Below, in pieces: positions 23,994 to 36,308 of a stretch of 64,000 nt of DNA. Both the position numbers and the translations under genes were made by a program. Below the pieces are notes generated by a model that saw only the letters and a list, made by a program, of their open reading frames with translations, did not search any database and had not been told where the DNA came from. Within the stretch, counting starts at the first letter, position 1. The number at the start of each line of letters is the position of its first letter. Origin of the DNA: Bemisia tabaci. Taxonomy: Eukaryota > Arthropoda > Insecta > Hemiptera > Aleyrodidae. The stretch lies in the NCBI RefSeq assembly GCF_918797505.1, contig NC_092796.1, forward strand, positions 33,800,098-33,864,097. Direction: 5' to 3'.

Positions 23994-26534
23994 TACATCT
24001 GAACTGCAAAATGAAGCTAAATTTAAAGCAAGGATTGGTCAGCTCTCCAAATCCGGACTCCTTACGACTAAAAAGCCAAACTTATCCGCTGATAGGCAGG
24101 TTGTCTGTGTAAAAAGTCATATTCACTTCGTTATATTTCGTTTGTTTGATTATTATTTCATTCAAGTCGATTCTTAAAATTATTTGCCTTCCAAATTATC
24201 ATTCAAATCAAAGAAAAAATAAAACACGCAATTACGGCAATTTTACGCAATTTGCGCAATAAATTACGCATTTACGCTTAGCTTAACTACGGAAGAGGTC
24301 GCGGTGTTGTTGAATTTATTTACGGTTTATTTTAAACGAATATTACTTTTATGATTTCCATATTTCAGATCGTTAACTTGTTGATCTCGAAGGTATTCTG
24401 ATGCAATTAGGACAGATGGATCCACTCTTTTTGTTGTACTTTTAATTGTGACTTTCATCCCAAGTCCCATTACGCTTGACTAAAAACTTTGAGAGGTTTC
24501 TGTGTGCTTTGATGTAGAAATACATATTGAAGTAGTCTTCTTAAAACAAAAAAAAAGACATTTTGGAACAGCGACACTAATTTTCTGGTTTGCTGTCTTA
24601 GAACCCTCCAAGAATAAAGTCTATTGAATAAACATTGCGACAATGATGTAAGTACAGAACTGAAGGAAAATTGTTAGATGATAAAATCCTGATAATAAGC
24701 AACACGAGAAGAGTACTGAAAAAAGCAAGTAAGCCTGATAAAAATTCGATTTTATGAGGGTTTTCTGACCATTGACACCAATTTAGTTGACATTGACCGC
24801 AACTCTTATTGTACACATACTTTCTCCGCAAATTGGAAGCTCCGATATTAGCTACCATTGCCTTGCCTGAATTCAATATCATGAAGTTAGAGTGCTTCTT
24901 CTTTGCATAATGAGTTGAATGGAGAATCTTTGTCAAACATGCAACTATGTTGACACTTCCTCCGACGATGACATACTAATGTTAAAAAACACTAGGAGAT
25001 GTATTATGAATTGAACATTCTTCTTGTACGTATTTTATAACTCTCAACGAGTTACTTTCTGTGAGCAGCTATTTTGTTTCTTCAGGAATTCAAATAAGAT
25101 AACTTCACCACTTAACATAAAGTGGCGGTCCCGACATCCTGCCTCCGCCTCCATTAAGAAAATGCTTATCAAATAGCCACTTCCTTTCCAACTTTCTTCT
25201 TAAAAATGCAAATATTTGGGAGGTTGAGAATTTTTTTTAGAATTTCCTGGGGATATTTTTCTACAGCGTTGAGTAGCGCCTGCAAAAAGCACAAATTGAG
25301 CCGCGATATGCAAATATTTCACTGTGAATGAAAGTTTACTGTGCACCATCATCTCATTGGATTGACTTGAAGAAGAGAACATAATTTGTTGACTAATTTG
25401 TTTCTCAAGGATATTCCTCGAATGGGTCACTAATCCTTGTGTTTCTTTTTAATATTCTGAAAGTACCAAGTGAGTAGATTACGTGGTGATTTATTCTTTG
25501 GAGCCAAAATCCTGGATAAGCTCGTTCTTAAAAAGTCAAAAGACTCGAGGAAATTCTAAACGCACCGGAATAAAGGCAACTTTTATCGCTCTGAATGAGT
25601 CTACAGAAACGCCAAATAATAACTAACCCCCCAATTTGCTCAAGTCGTAATCGCGTTTTCAAAAATATAAAGACTAGGCGCTAGGAGCAAAAAATTAAGC
25701 CACTCCTCCTATTGGCTAGAGAATTGGCGGCAAAATCGGGACAAGTTTGGAATTCAAATAAAGGGAGAGAACAGAATAAAATTGCGTAGCCAAATTATTC
25801 TGGATTGCTGCCTGCTCAAAATCACTTACTCACATTTTTTTTAAAACTTTAGATTATTTTTGAAAGCTGATTGTCCGTCATCGACCAATTAATCTCATTT
25901 CGGGGGTAACGATCATCTTGGATTGTAATGGACTGGTTGAACCGGTACTGCCCCCATAAGGAACAGAAAAATAACTTAATCAGAGATTCCTGCTTGGTTC
26001 CGAGTCAAAGTAGAGTGTATTTTAAAAAGTCACCGTCCCAACTCTGTTGATTTGTTCGTTTTAGGCATTTAAAACGATTTTAAAACAAGAAATATGCACA
26101 AATCAAGAGGACAAGCTCAAATAAAATGTTCGTTTGCCGCGCAAGGATTCCCGCACTCGTATTTAAACTCACACAAGCACAGCGCCAGGGCGGTTTCACT
26201 TCTTTTCCATACTACTAGATACGAGTGCCCCGCCTTTGTGCCTTTGCGCATTTTTCAGCGCCTATAGACCGGAATAATTTAATTGCAGTTTACGATGAGA
26301 ACTACGACTTCCGGTTCATTTTAAAAACATCATATATAGAATTATGTTCCTATACAGATGGGTGCTTTATGAATGAGTCGGATAAATTGGTATCTAATTG
26401 CAAAATGTAGCCGAATTGCCCAGAACAGTACCTTGAGTTTACACTAAACTTTTCAATACTCGCGACGCACATTAAGTATTCATGAAAAAATTCAAGTTAA
26501 TGGAATTATAAACAGCATCTTAAAATTTTGTCCA
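23994..26534. other. Intergenic, no supported gene
   Basis: AT-rich. A minus-strand frame (24598-24936, 112 residues) has one hydrophobic stretch (FLSGLLAFFSTLLVLLII) but no homology I recognise. One diverged palindromic repeat lies at 26284-26410. Confidence 0.35.
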
Positions 26535-26759
26535 TACTGGCAAAAAAACATTGGATCTAGAGTCCAGACTCTTAAAAACATCGACAAGAAAAAATACTCT
26601 TGATACAATCGGATTTTTGCTGAAATCAAGAACCAAGTCTCTTAATTTGAGCGGATTTCCTTTTGATTTAAGCAAGAATCTGATTGAATCAAGAGTATTT
26701 TTTCTTGTCGATATTTTCAAGAGTCTGTGCTCTAAATCCAATGTGTTTTTTTTCCAGTG
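26535..26759. mobile_element. CACTG-ended palindromic MITE, copy 3
   Basis: 225 bp with the same arms as the copies at 5358 and 12972. The left end is degraded to TACTGG. A 2-bp duplication CA lies at 26533-26534 and 26760-26761. The open frames on both strands here are translations of the palindrome. Confidence 0.75.
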
Positions 26760-27192
26760 CATGGTCTTTCCTTAATACAGCAAAGCTTGCTCAACAAATT
26801 CAGCGATATGAAGTCTCAAAACTCCCATGCAACATTTAAATCCGCCTTTGAATACGATGGATTATTCCCTTGAACTTTCAAGACACGTTTTTGGCCCAAG
26901 TATCAAGGGTGTAGATGGACTTCTGTAAAATTAATTTTTCTAATTGAAGTCATCTACAGAGAAAAAAAGCCCCTCAACATACAGCCAATTTATCGGGAAC
27001 TTGGGGGTATAGATTGGAGTATGCTCAAAATGAATCCTCCTCATAAATCTTCAAATTCAATCTATTACAAGAGGCTTCTGTCTTCATAAGATTCCATTTT
27101 TAGCCACATGCTGAAAAAGCCCCGGGATCGTTTTCATGAGGCGTTTTCAGTTTGGGTCAACAAGAACGGCTGGTGAATATTTCCCACGGTGT

Positions 27193-27706
27193 AATGGAGA
27201 TGCTGCACGTGTGAGGAATTTTAGATTTGACTGTTGATTCATATGTAAAAGTTGGCAAGAAACACGATGGTGCCACTGGTTTTCTCTGAAATCAACTCCC
27301 AAGCTTCAAAAAAGCTCTCAAGTTGAGGCCAAAATGGAGGAGATATCCCACGCTATCCTGAGAGTCCACCTCTACATCAAGACCAACTCTCCATGCAAAG
27401 ATAGGGAGCAAATACATTAGCACGGATGCCGGGTTATCAGATTTAGAGTCCCCAAATAAAGTGGCAGCCCTGTCAATGTATTTGCTCCCTATCTTTGCAT
27501 GGAGAGTTTATTTTGATGTACAGGTGGACTATCAGGACAGCGTGGGATATTCCCTCCATTTTGGCCTCAACTTGAGAGCTTTTTTTGAGCTTGGAAGTTG
27601 ATATCAGAGAAAACCAGAGGCACCATCGTGTTTCTCGCGAACTTTTACAAAAGAATCAATAGTCAAATCGCAAATTCCTGATACATGCAACATCTCCATT
27701 CCGGAA
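27193..27706. mobile_element. ~515-bp foldback element, copy 2
   Basis: The same arms as the element at 34348 from GGAGATGCTGCACG inward, but without its outer TTGCAAGAAGG ends. The loop is the reverse complement of the loop at 34.6 kb (CCCAAATAAAGTGGCAGCCC), so the two copies lie in opposite orientation. Confidence 0.75.
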
Positions 27707-28420
27707 AGATACGTTATTGATCTGAACGGAAATGTGTCTCCGAAGCGAAGCTAGGTCTAGAATCTGGAATGAAATGCAACTTAAAAGTTTCAATCATAGA
27801 ACTCGACACCCAAATCGAAGACTAACAACGTGTCATACATATTAGTCTTTGAGAGCATTCATTTCTTTGTAGGATTGATTGTACGGTCTTCGCCAGAAAC
27901 AGCCTAACTTCTTTCGAACGCGGAGCACGCCATGCCACTGATCACTAAGAGTCATTCTTAACGGCATGGTGCATTATTCGCCTTCAATTGAGCGTATAGG
28001 CAAGACCAGCTCCTACGAGTCAAAATAGTCGCATCCTTCGGGTGAATCACGTGATTACGGGAGATCTACGAAGAACAGGCCTCTCAGCTGCTCATGAAGG
28101 TTTGCCCAACGAGCTGATTTTGAATGAAACGGTTTTTAATTTGAATAATCTCAACATTCTGATGAATTTTTTTTGGTTTTAGAAATGGACTGGAGGATTT
28201 GCTGACGAAATCACATCTTTTTATCACGACTGAAGCATCCTAGCTTTCAAGACCCACCCTTGAATATGTTGTTATGATTGGATAACATTTTGCAATTGGT
28301 ATAACTACTATATTTTTGGCTTTTTTAGATACATCTCACGTGCCATTAATTTTCCGATGCAGATTGATGACTTTATTGGTGAGCCAAAAATTGTTGTTCC
28401 TTACTGAAAAATGTAATCTA

Positions 28421-29779
28421 TTCTATCAAGATATTTTGGGCACTACAAGCTCTGAGGAGAGGCGAACTCCAATATTTAATGGTTTTTGCTATTCATGAAC
28501 ATATTCATCACACTTTATGTTTTTTTCTGTCTCTCTCTCTCTCTCTCTCCCTCCCTCTCATGTGTGACTTATTACTCTACTTGATAGTAAATGCAGTTTA
28601 TAGCTGTGTACGTCCACATGGTTGTAACATTTTGAAGGTGAAACCACAAGACTACAAATCACGTTTGTGACATTGCAGACTTCCTGTCATTCTTCATTTT
28701 TTACATGGAAAACTGCACAATGTTTTACGAAAACTTCGATGCTTTTTTTTTCTCTGTGCGAAGAAAATTCTGTGAAAACTTCTAGAAATGATTTGATGTG
28801 CTCTCTTTCAAAAAGATCACATGAGAGCGGAGATTTTAACACCGCAAACGAAATACGTGGTTTGAGAGTTTCACCTCCAAATTGTTATCTCAGAGCTTCA
28901 ATGCTTTCTTATTTCTTAACTCTTTGGGGACTGTGATGGAAACAGTCAATGTTAGGCCTTGCTTTGCGACAATTTAAACTGACCAAACGTACTGATGTCA
29001 AAAAGAACCATGTACAAATTGATTAAATCAAAAAGAACTACATACATAATCGTGTGCTTCATAGCTCCTTCCGATCCAATAAATTCATGCATGGCTCCTT
29101 TTAGAAAAGTATGTCCAACCATAGGCTGTTTATTCGGTTAAATCCAGTAATAAATACAACAAGCTACACCTCTTGCGTAAAGTTAAGGGAAAATTAAGCA
29201 TTTAACTGACAGTTGAGTGACCGCAGTTTGTGCAAAACACAATCATAGCTCTGAGAGTGTTCTGTATTTCACTTTTCTTCCGAATTTGTAACTTTTTCCT
29301 ATAGTGGATTTTTCTAGAGCTTCGAGACCTAAATTGAAACCAGTTAATGTTTACAGAGTATCAGCAAACTTAGAGCAATGCATTAAAACGTTGGAAAAGT
29401 CGACCAAAAGGAAACAGACAATAACTATCTCCATTGAAAACTTATGAGGGAACTTACATGTTATTTATGTTGCAGCAATTGAAGTGAAGAGGTTATGAAC
29501 CACAACAAACAGGTATTTTCCACTTCTTAAACTTGGTCAAAGCGAACGATTCTCAAAAACTACGAAGGGGAAGCGAAGAACCGAAAGTTAGTGAACTATC
29601 TACAAAAGGAGGAAGTACTAAAATTTGTAAAAAAAACTAGGAGCTACTGGAAGGCGAACGACTTGGCGTGTTATCAGGAGACACAACCTCGGCGGTACGT
29701 GCGTTTGGAGTGGATTCCACGACACTTCCGCGAACTTTAAGGCTTTGTTAGGTTAAAATCACGAGTGAAAAAAGGGTTA
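28421..29779. other. Intergenic
   Basis: CT microsatellite at 28530-28558 and an ATCGATGGCC-family relative at 28610-28880. No gene. Confidence 0.35.
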
Positions 29780-30480
29780 AGTCGAGGGTGGTTGGGGTTA
29801 TGCGTCGACCTTTGCTCGGGCTCGAATCGGGTGACCTTTATTTTGATTTGTGGCGCACGGGTTTGCACGGACGGGTCGAGGAGGCTGGGGCTGGATTTTT
29901 GCGGTGCGGGCTTGATCGATACGTAAATATTCCTCCTGTTCGGGTCCCGTCAACGCACTGGGCACAGAGGGAGGCGAGCTGCGAGAGTGCGCCTAGTCGA
30001 GCGGGTCCACAAAAACTGAGGGTTTTCCACTTTTCCGGACGCGGGCGCGGAGGGGCGCGAGAGGGGTGGGGAAAACGGGTGGTTGGCATCGCATGCAAAC
30101 TCCGGGCGCCATCTTTGTGACGTCACAGCGCTGCACCACTCGCCGCTCGGCACTTACCGCCGCGCGCTCGAACTCGCCTCGGCTCCCGATCCCGAGCGAT
30201 CCCGAACCCCCCTCCCCCCCCCCCGCTCCGACTCGGAAGGGGGGCTCGCCACTCGTATTAAGGCGTTGCCGAATTTCCGCAACTTTCCCCGAACTTTCAA
30301 CCCTTCCCACCCGAGATATTTGACGTTGCATGCGTGGTGACGTCACAGTGGAATCAAGTTTTGGACCCCCCCCCCCCCACCGGATGTCAGGCACCGGTCA
30401 CGATGGACTGAGCCCCCCTGGAAAATTTTGTCAACGCTACCCTCAACCCCCGTACCCCTCTCGAAAGTAGAAATCGTCTC
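29780..30480. other. GC-rich island, no recognisable gene
   Basis: Strongly GC-rich with CpGs and C-runs. The overlapping frames on both strands are a composition effect; none resembles a known protein. Candidate CpG-type promoter. Confidence 0.4.
30118..30125. promoter_or_regulatory. TGACGTCA palindrome in GC-rich island
   Basis: A CRE-type octamer inside a GC-rich block (about 29940-30440) with open frames on several strands. A second copy lies at 30338-30345. The block could be a promoter or first-exon region of an unseen gene or RNA, but no coding exon was recognised. Confidence 0.3.
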
Positions 30481-30486
30481 GATGAA

Positions 30487-30623
30487 CTGGACTGCATTTT
30501 GCAATTAAGAACTACAATTTCTGGCTCAGTTAAGAAACAACTTGTGTACCATTTGTTTCCCTATGTACATACAGTGTTTTTAACAAATAAGCCAGAAATT
30601 GCAGTTCCGAATTGCTGTTGGGC
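30487..30623. mobile_element. ~135-bp palindromic repeat (GGACTGCATTTTGC), representative copy
   Basis: GGACTGCATTTTGCAATTAA faces its near complement, with TTTCTGGCTCA inverted inside. Further copies: 21112-21246, about 26284-26410, about 28275-28420, 30810-30945 and 53545-53692. Open frames across several of these are repeat translations. Confidence 0.7.
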
Positions 30624-31638
30624 TACATTTTACTCATACAACGTGACAAATTTTTCACGGATACAGGCAGCTCGTTTGAAACATGGAGAGTAAAGAAGAA
30701 AATCGACAACATCTATAGATCAGAAAATGAGGTGTACACTCAAGCTTGCACGGGGAAAAAAGATTCAGTGAAAGTTTTTACAGAGCTTACTTCCTGGAGC
30801 TTCTGAGTTGGACTGCATTTTGCTATTCGGAACTATATTTTCTGGCTCAGATTGGAACAAGGTACCATTAGTTTACCTGTGTTTACGAATGAGCCAAATA
30901 TTTTTGTTCCTGATTACAAAATGAAGTCGAAGTGCAGAATGATTGAATAGGAATAAGTTAGTGTTAAAACAAAAATCGGGGAAAAACCCCTGTGAAATTT
31001 GACGTCACGCGAGTTCAGACTCTCTTTCTCCATATAATTTGGCGTGCTTTGAAATCAGCCCCGGTCGAAAGAGGAGGCTAAATTCTATTATTGAATGCCT
31101 TTTTGTTAAATTTTATCCTGCTGACCGTAAAAACTATGAACGTTGGCTGAAGTTACGAGTGTTGAAAGCAAGTACGATGAAAAAACAGCTTCCCAGCGAT
31201 TAATGTAAAATTTGACTGTTCAAATTCAACAGTGAGGTGTTCAGTCATCCGATCCTAGAAAACCTGCTAAATACGGTCTCTTAAAAATATTTTGAACCCT
31301 TTGAGATTCAACTGAAATTGCACCACTGGCGTGATAAAGTCGGCGTTTGCAAACTCGTCATAAACTGTCAGCTCTCTACCTGTTGTCGGTTAATTGTCTT
31401 CGCTAGGTATCCATAGCAGATCGCCCGACAACGCGACGTGTTACAGACTTCAGAGCTATTTCCGTAGAGAACTCGCCTTCTCTCAGATACACGTCTCTGA
31501 TTGCATGCACGATCAATACCTGGCGTTTTCAAACGTCTATGAAATAGAGATATGAATTGTATAAAGATTCATTTGATACATTCTCCAATTTCTTTGGTCA
31601 AGTAACATGGAAAAACTTCTCTAGAGAGGTAGTCAAAT

Positions 31639-31891
31639 CTGCCGTGCTGAGGAAGAAGGCCGTATGAACATTCGAGAGTTACCAAATTTCCTTCGATAAA
31701 ATGTTCATTTCCGAGGAAACTTATGAACATTTTCCCTTGAAATTTTAAGGACTTTTCCGTGAAATTGCGAGCAAAATTATCTGAAAAATTGAAAGAAATA
31801 TATTCACAAGTTGACCAAGAAATTCGTGTTTTATCAAGGGAAATTTGGCAACGCCTGAAGGTTCATACGGCGTTCTTCCTTAGCACGGCAG
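31639..31891. mobile_element. 253-bp MITE family, copy 2
   Basis: The same length as the copy at 5870. Ends are CTGCCGTGCTGAGGAAGAAG and GTTCTTCCTTAGCACGGCAG. The 4-bp duplication AAAT lies at 31635-31638 and 31892-31895. Confidence 0.88.
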
Positions 31892-32539
31892 AAATGACAA
31901 CGCACCTAAAGGGCCCTGCCTGCTTCAGTGCCCCGACCTCAGAAAATAGCGCTGGTACTACCCTGAATCTAGGTGTCACCGTTGTATGACTCAGCTACCG
32001 GCCCAAGAGTCGTTTTTTCCCGCGTTACCAAATTTCATGAGAATCGAACCACGATCTCGGTAACCAAAGCTTTTTGACCATACAAAGACTCTTATTCTGC
32101 ATATAGAACTCCAAAGTTTTTTGTCTGGGCAACCAAAACTTTTTGCCACAAGAGCCGAGCAACGATTTAGGTAGCCGCAGATTTTTTTAGTTAAACAGGG
32201 ACTCGTATTATTTGCTAAAAACTTCGGTTACCCAAACCAAAGTTCGGTTCTTAGAGCCTGGGGACCGAGGCCTAGGAGTTTCAGCTCTAGGAACAAAACT
32301 TTGGTTTGGTTTGCCTTGGTATGTTCCATGTGAGCTGAACTTCGGTCTGGGTAACCGAAGTTCTCTGTCAGACGAACAGAACTACGAATTAGGCGACCGA
32401 GATTTCGCAATTCATACAGAGCCTCCGTTTATTTATCAATGATTTCGATTATCTGAACCGAAGTTCGGTTTCTAGGACGAAAAATTTTGGTGCGTGAAAT
32501 ATTTCATGAAGTTTTAGAAAAATATGAAAAATACCTTTC

Positions 32540-32775
32540 GAAATTAAATGCATCGAGACTTGTGAAAACCGCTAATGTCCATTTTTCCAGTCTTAAGTTT
32601 CTTTGAGTTCATAATACTCTTAAAGAGTTGATACAACCATAAAAGGACTCGTTTTGGGATTGAGGAAACCCAAAGACGAGTTTTAACGTCAATATCGCGG
32701 TTGCAACCAACTCCGAAAAGTATTATGAACTCAAAAAACTGAAGACTGAAAAAATGGACATTAGCGTTTTTCGCA
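32540..32775. mobile_element. ~235-bp palindrome
   Basis: GCTAATGTCCATTTTTCCAG at the left faces CTGAAAAAATGGACATTAGC at the right. TTGAGTTCATAATACT is inverted inside. No coding region. Confidence 0.65.
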
Positions 32776-32935
32776 CGTCCCGATTCAAATTCAAAATTAT
32801 AGAAAAGGCGATTAGTTCCTGCTTTTTGGTGTTTTTCAGTGCGTGGTGCATACCCAGCCCCTGAAAATATGTTTCATATTTATCACAACTTTGTGCAGTT
32901 TCATGAAATATTCCGCGGAGATTTCAATATTCCAC

Positions 32936-33140
32936 ACAAAAAAAGGGGGGTGCTGACGACAGAGCCTTCTGTTCACAGGGCTCCTGCAGTTTGTTTGTAA
33001 CACTTACAGAATTCTTCTGTCGTGAGAACAGAACTTCGGTCGTGGGAACAGAGTACTCTGTCCGCATAACGGAAGCTTCTGTGACTGTTAGAAAAAAAGT
33101 GCAGGAGCCCTGTGAACAGACCAATTTTTTTCAGTGCATA
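32936..33140. repeat. ~200-bp dispersed repeat (ACAGAACTTCGG), copy 1
   Basis: Shares GGTGCTGACGACAGA, CACAGGGCTCCTGCAG, GAACAGAGTACTCTG and ATAACGGAAGCTTCTGTGAC with 36957-37152. A short inverted pair (GGGCTCCTGCA and TGCAGGAGCCC) closes it. Confidence 0.7.
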
Positions 33141-33164
33141 TTTTTCAAATCGCCCGTGCAACCT

Positions 33165-33645
33165 AGAGTCCCTTTATACTGAGAGTCAAGACAACACCCC
33201 TTGTTGAGTCAACAATAAAAAGAAATTATACTTATAATAAAGATAGAATATTATTTAAAAAACAATTAAACCACCTAAAATTCCAACTTTTGATGGTAAA
33301 AAGAGTGAATTTGATCAATTGAACTTTTTTATACCTCATTGACGTTGCTATAGAGATGCAACACCCCTCATGGAGTCACAAACGGGAATAAAGATTACAG
33401 AAATTGAACGTTCTCCGTAATCTTTGATCGGCCCATTCTTAAATTCCTTTCTCCGTTCCTTTTCTCATTCCGTTCGTTCCTTGCCGAACCCGTAATTCCC
33501 TGGTCCATTCCAGATTATAATCTTGCCAATCGGTGAAAATGTAATCTTTATTCCCGTTTGTGACACTGTGAAGGCCTAAAATACGGGAACCAATCAGAGA
33601 TGGATTCACATTGTCTTGACTCTCAGTATAAAGGGACTCTAGTGC
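33165..33645. mobile_element. ~480-bp element with two nested inverted pairs
   Basis: AGAGTCCCTTTATACTGAGA at 33169 faces its complement near 33640. AGTCACAAACGGGAATAAAG at about 33374 faces CTTTATTCCCGTTTGTGACA at about 33546. It abuts the CACAGTG element at 33659. Confidence 0.65.
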
Positions 33646-33658
33646 AACCCTGCCGCCG

Positions 33659-33891
33659 CACAGTGGATCGAGTCCATTAGAGAGGTCGGACATGAAATTT
33701 TTGACTAAAATTACAAATTTCGATGTTTATCTCGTCACATTTTAGATTTTAAGGGGTGTTTCCAGAAGACAACCCCACGAGGAAACCAATGGAGCCACTT
33801 TTAGAACATCAAAATTTCGTACAAACGGAGTTATGAGCGTATAAAGTTTCCAAATTGTGTCCGACCTCTCCTTCGGAATCGCTCCACTGTG
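33659..33891. mobile_element. CACAGTG-ended MITE, copy 4
   Basis: 233 bp, with the same terminal inverted repeats (CACAGTGGATCGAGTC at left, CTCCACTGTG at right) and the same body as the copy at 18693. It abuts the palindromic element at 33165-33645 on its left and a GC-rich island on its right. Confidence 0.75.
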
Positions 33892-34347
33892 CAGCGGTCG
33901 ACCGAGCGTTTCCCCGACGACGTGGCAACGCTGCGAGCAAGTCGGTCAGGATCTCCTCGGCGCGGGAAAGTTCGACTCGAGGAGAGTCTCGCGGCGGGCG
34001 GATCGGAAGACGGACGTCCCTCTGCAGGCGCGCCCGCGGATCGAGGCAGAGACACGGATACCCGGAGATCCCGAGAGGCAGGAACGGCTGCGACGACCGG
34101 GGGACGAGGGGGGAGGGGGGGGGGGGTCTTGGTGTGTGCCCTTGTTTCGGCCGGCCCGTAGTAAAATCAATATGTCAACGAGGGCTCCGCGGCGGGGGGA
34201 GGGATGACGTCACACCCGAGCGCCGGCCGACGCGCCGCCGACGGTACCGGTGCCGGGATCTGTCGGTGGGGGTTGAAAGTTCGTGTAGCTGCGAGCTTTC
34301 CAGAACTGTACGTGAGACGGCGCGGGTGTGAGAAGCTCAGCCGCGGA
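33892..34347. other. GC-rich island, no recognisable gene
   Basis: Rich in CGG, GGA and CCG. The frames (up to 158 residues) are Arg/Gly/Ser low-complexity and overlap on three or more frames, so I do not call a gene. Confidence 0.4.
34205..34212. promoter_or_regulatory. TGACGTCA palindrome in second GC-rich island
   Basis: It sits in a GC-rich block (about 33892-34340) between a MITE and a foldback. Same octamer as at 30.1 and 30.3 kb; another copy is at 31000-31007 outside the islands. Confidence 0.3.
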
Positions 34348-35012
34348 AAGTTCAAGTTCCCGATAGGAACGGGACTCCGTGCTTTGCAAGAAGGAACTAC
34401 TATTATTGGCTCATCTGTGAAAGAATGGAGATGTTGCATGTGTGAGGAATTTGCGATTTGACTATTGATTCTTACGTAAAAGTTCGCGAGAAACTTGATG
34501 GTCCCACTGGTTTTCTCTGAAATCAACTCCCAAGCGCGAAAAAAGCTCTCAAGTTGAGGCCAAAATGGAGGAGAAATCCCACTCTACCCTGAGAGTCCAC
34601 GTCTACATCAAGACAAACTCTCCGTGCAAAGATAGAGAGCAAATACATTGACAGGGCTGCCACTTTATTTGGGAACTCTAAAACTGAAAACACGGCATCT
34701 ATGCTACTGTATTTGCTCCCTATCTTTGCATGGAGAGTTTGTTTTGATGTAGAAGTGGACTCTCAGGGTAGGGTGGGATATCCCCTCCATTTTGGCCTCA
34801 CTTTGGGAGCTTTTTTTGAGCTTGGGAGATGATTTCAGAGAAAACCAGTGGCACCATCGTGTTTCTCGCGAACTTTTACATAAGAATCAATGGTCAAATC
34901 GCAAATCCCTCACACATGCAACATCTCCATTCTTTCACAGATGAGCCAATAATAGTGGTTCCTTCTTGCAAAGCATTAAGTCCCGTTCATATCGAGAACT
35001 TGAACTTGAGAA
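34348..35012. mobile_element. ~665-bp foldback element, copy 1
   Basis: The arms begin TTCAAGTTCCCGATAGGAAC and run through TTGCAAGAAGGAAC and GGAGATGTTGCATG to TATCTTTGCA-GGAGAGTTTG. The loop of about 60 bases carries GGGCTGCCACTTTATTTGGG. It is almost wholly self-complementary, with no coding capacity; the frames at 34167-34526 and 34829-35080 are mirror images of each other. Confidence 0.78.
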
Positions 35013-35262
35013 CGTGCGACACCGCGTATTTCCATCGCGGTGTTTCAAAATCTCCGCTCCTAGTTTCTTTTTTGAACTGAAACAAGTCAATTTTGTAGCT
35101 TGAAATTTATAGAATATTCTACTGACAGAAAATAAATATTAAGGGAGTTTTCAAGAAATTACGTTGACTAATTTTCCAATGCAAAAATAGAGTATGACTG
35201 GAAGCTTACAAACGGTACGCAAACGGAGGTACGGTGCGGTAGTCTCGCACTTTAGCCATCGA

Positions 35263-36234
35263 ATACTTACTATACAAATTAGTAGGGATTGAAATGTATG
35301 AGGATATCAATCAATTTTAACTTCAAGTTCGGCTCTATGGTAAACCAGCCGAATTATTGCCGATGTTATTCTTTGTCACAAAATACCCTCTGACATCGAG
35401 TTTTAAAAAAATCGATCGGACAGGAGCCGCATATCGAACGATCAACGACGCTACAGTCTACATAGTGGTTAACGATACCAGTCAATTTACAAACGTTAAA
35501 GCGCCTTCATTTTCGCCTGATACTGCGCAATACTTCTGTGATGGAATAGTTGCTCAGAGCGCCTTAACAGCATCGCTTCGTCTTGATGACGGAAGATCGC
35601 GATCGCTGCTGATCTTTCACTCTAGCGCATGCGCAGTTGCACATTTTCTCATCACCGGCGGTGTGGTAAAAAACATTCATACCTCTATTTACATCGTTGC
35701 AACCCTTTCTTTGTCTTTCTTGAACGGGTGAACGAATATGAACACTTTAAAATCTGCCGTGACTTTTCCGAATTACGACGGAAATTATTATTTTAATGTT
35801 TTATTCAAGTCTATTTGTGTGCTTTTCTTAAAAGAGGAAATGTAACTATTAGTAGGAACCTTCAAAAGAACAAAAACGGATTTGAAATTGTATAGACTTT
35901 GAAGTAAACAAGGCCGAGAAGTTGATAATGCGTCGAAACATAGTAAGTGGCTAAGTGACAATCAGGATTATCATCGGCTCCCTTTTACGTGTGATATGAA
36001 GGTTATTATTTTTTATTGCATTCCTCAAAAAGAGGTATAGAAAAATATATGAATAAAGAGACAGTCAGTTTTTTACAACACAAGTAAGTCGTAGAACGCG
36101 CCAAAATCGAGGTCTGCATCAGCTGAGAATACATAGATTTTGAGCCTTATCAGCAAACGAATAGATTTCTCGATTGCAAAAGCCGATAATTTCGACGGCG
36201 CTGTGCTCGTGAGTCGACCGGGATCGCTAAGCTA
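35263..36234. other. Intergenic
   Basis: A 124-residue frame (35357-35731) runs through a diverged copy of the GCGCCTTCAATTTTCG repeat (35500-35570), so it is probably spurious. Confidence 0.35.
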
Positions 36235-36308
36235 AAACGCCTTCAATTTTCACATCAGCAACACGCACATCTGTTGCGCTTGTATAATTACATCTAGGCG
36301 TTAACCTC
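36235..36308. repeat. ~75-bp conserved dispersed repeat (ACGCCTTCAATTTT), representative
   Basis: Similar to 41128-41212 and 54203-54280, sharing CATCAGCAACACGC, GCATGTATAATT and ATCTAGGCGTTGACCTA. All three are in + orientation, flanking or between UGT exons. The GCGCCTTCAATTTTCG motif also occurs at 7971, 35504 and 46509. Confidence 0.55.

Noticed and set aside
24598..24936. 112-residue minus-strand frame with one hydrophobic segment
   Set aside because: No family recognised, no splice or poly(A) support, and it lies in AT-rich sequence where hydrophobic runs arise by chance.
29788..30394. Several frames of 64-133 residues on both strands
   Set aside because: GC-rich composition removes stop codons. 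The products are Arg/Pro/Gly-rich and mutually overlapping.
33855..34331. 158-residue Arg/Gly/Ser-rich frame
   Set aside because: It begins in the end of a MITE, overlaps three other open frames and has low-complexity composition.
35357..35731. 124-residue plus-strand frame
   Set aside because: It crosses a diverged copy of a dispersed repeat and has no recognised motif.
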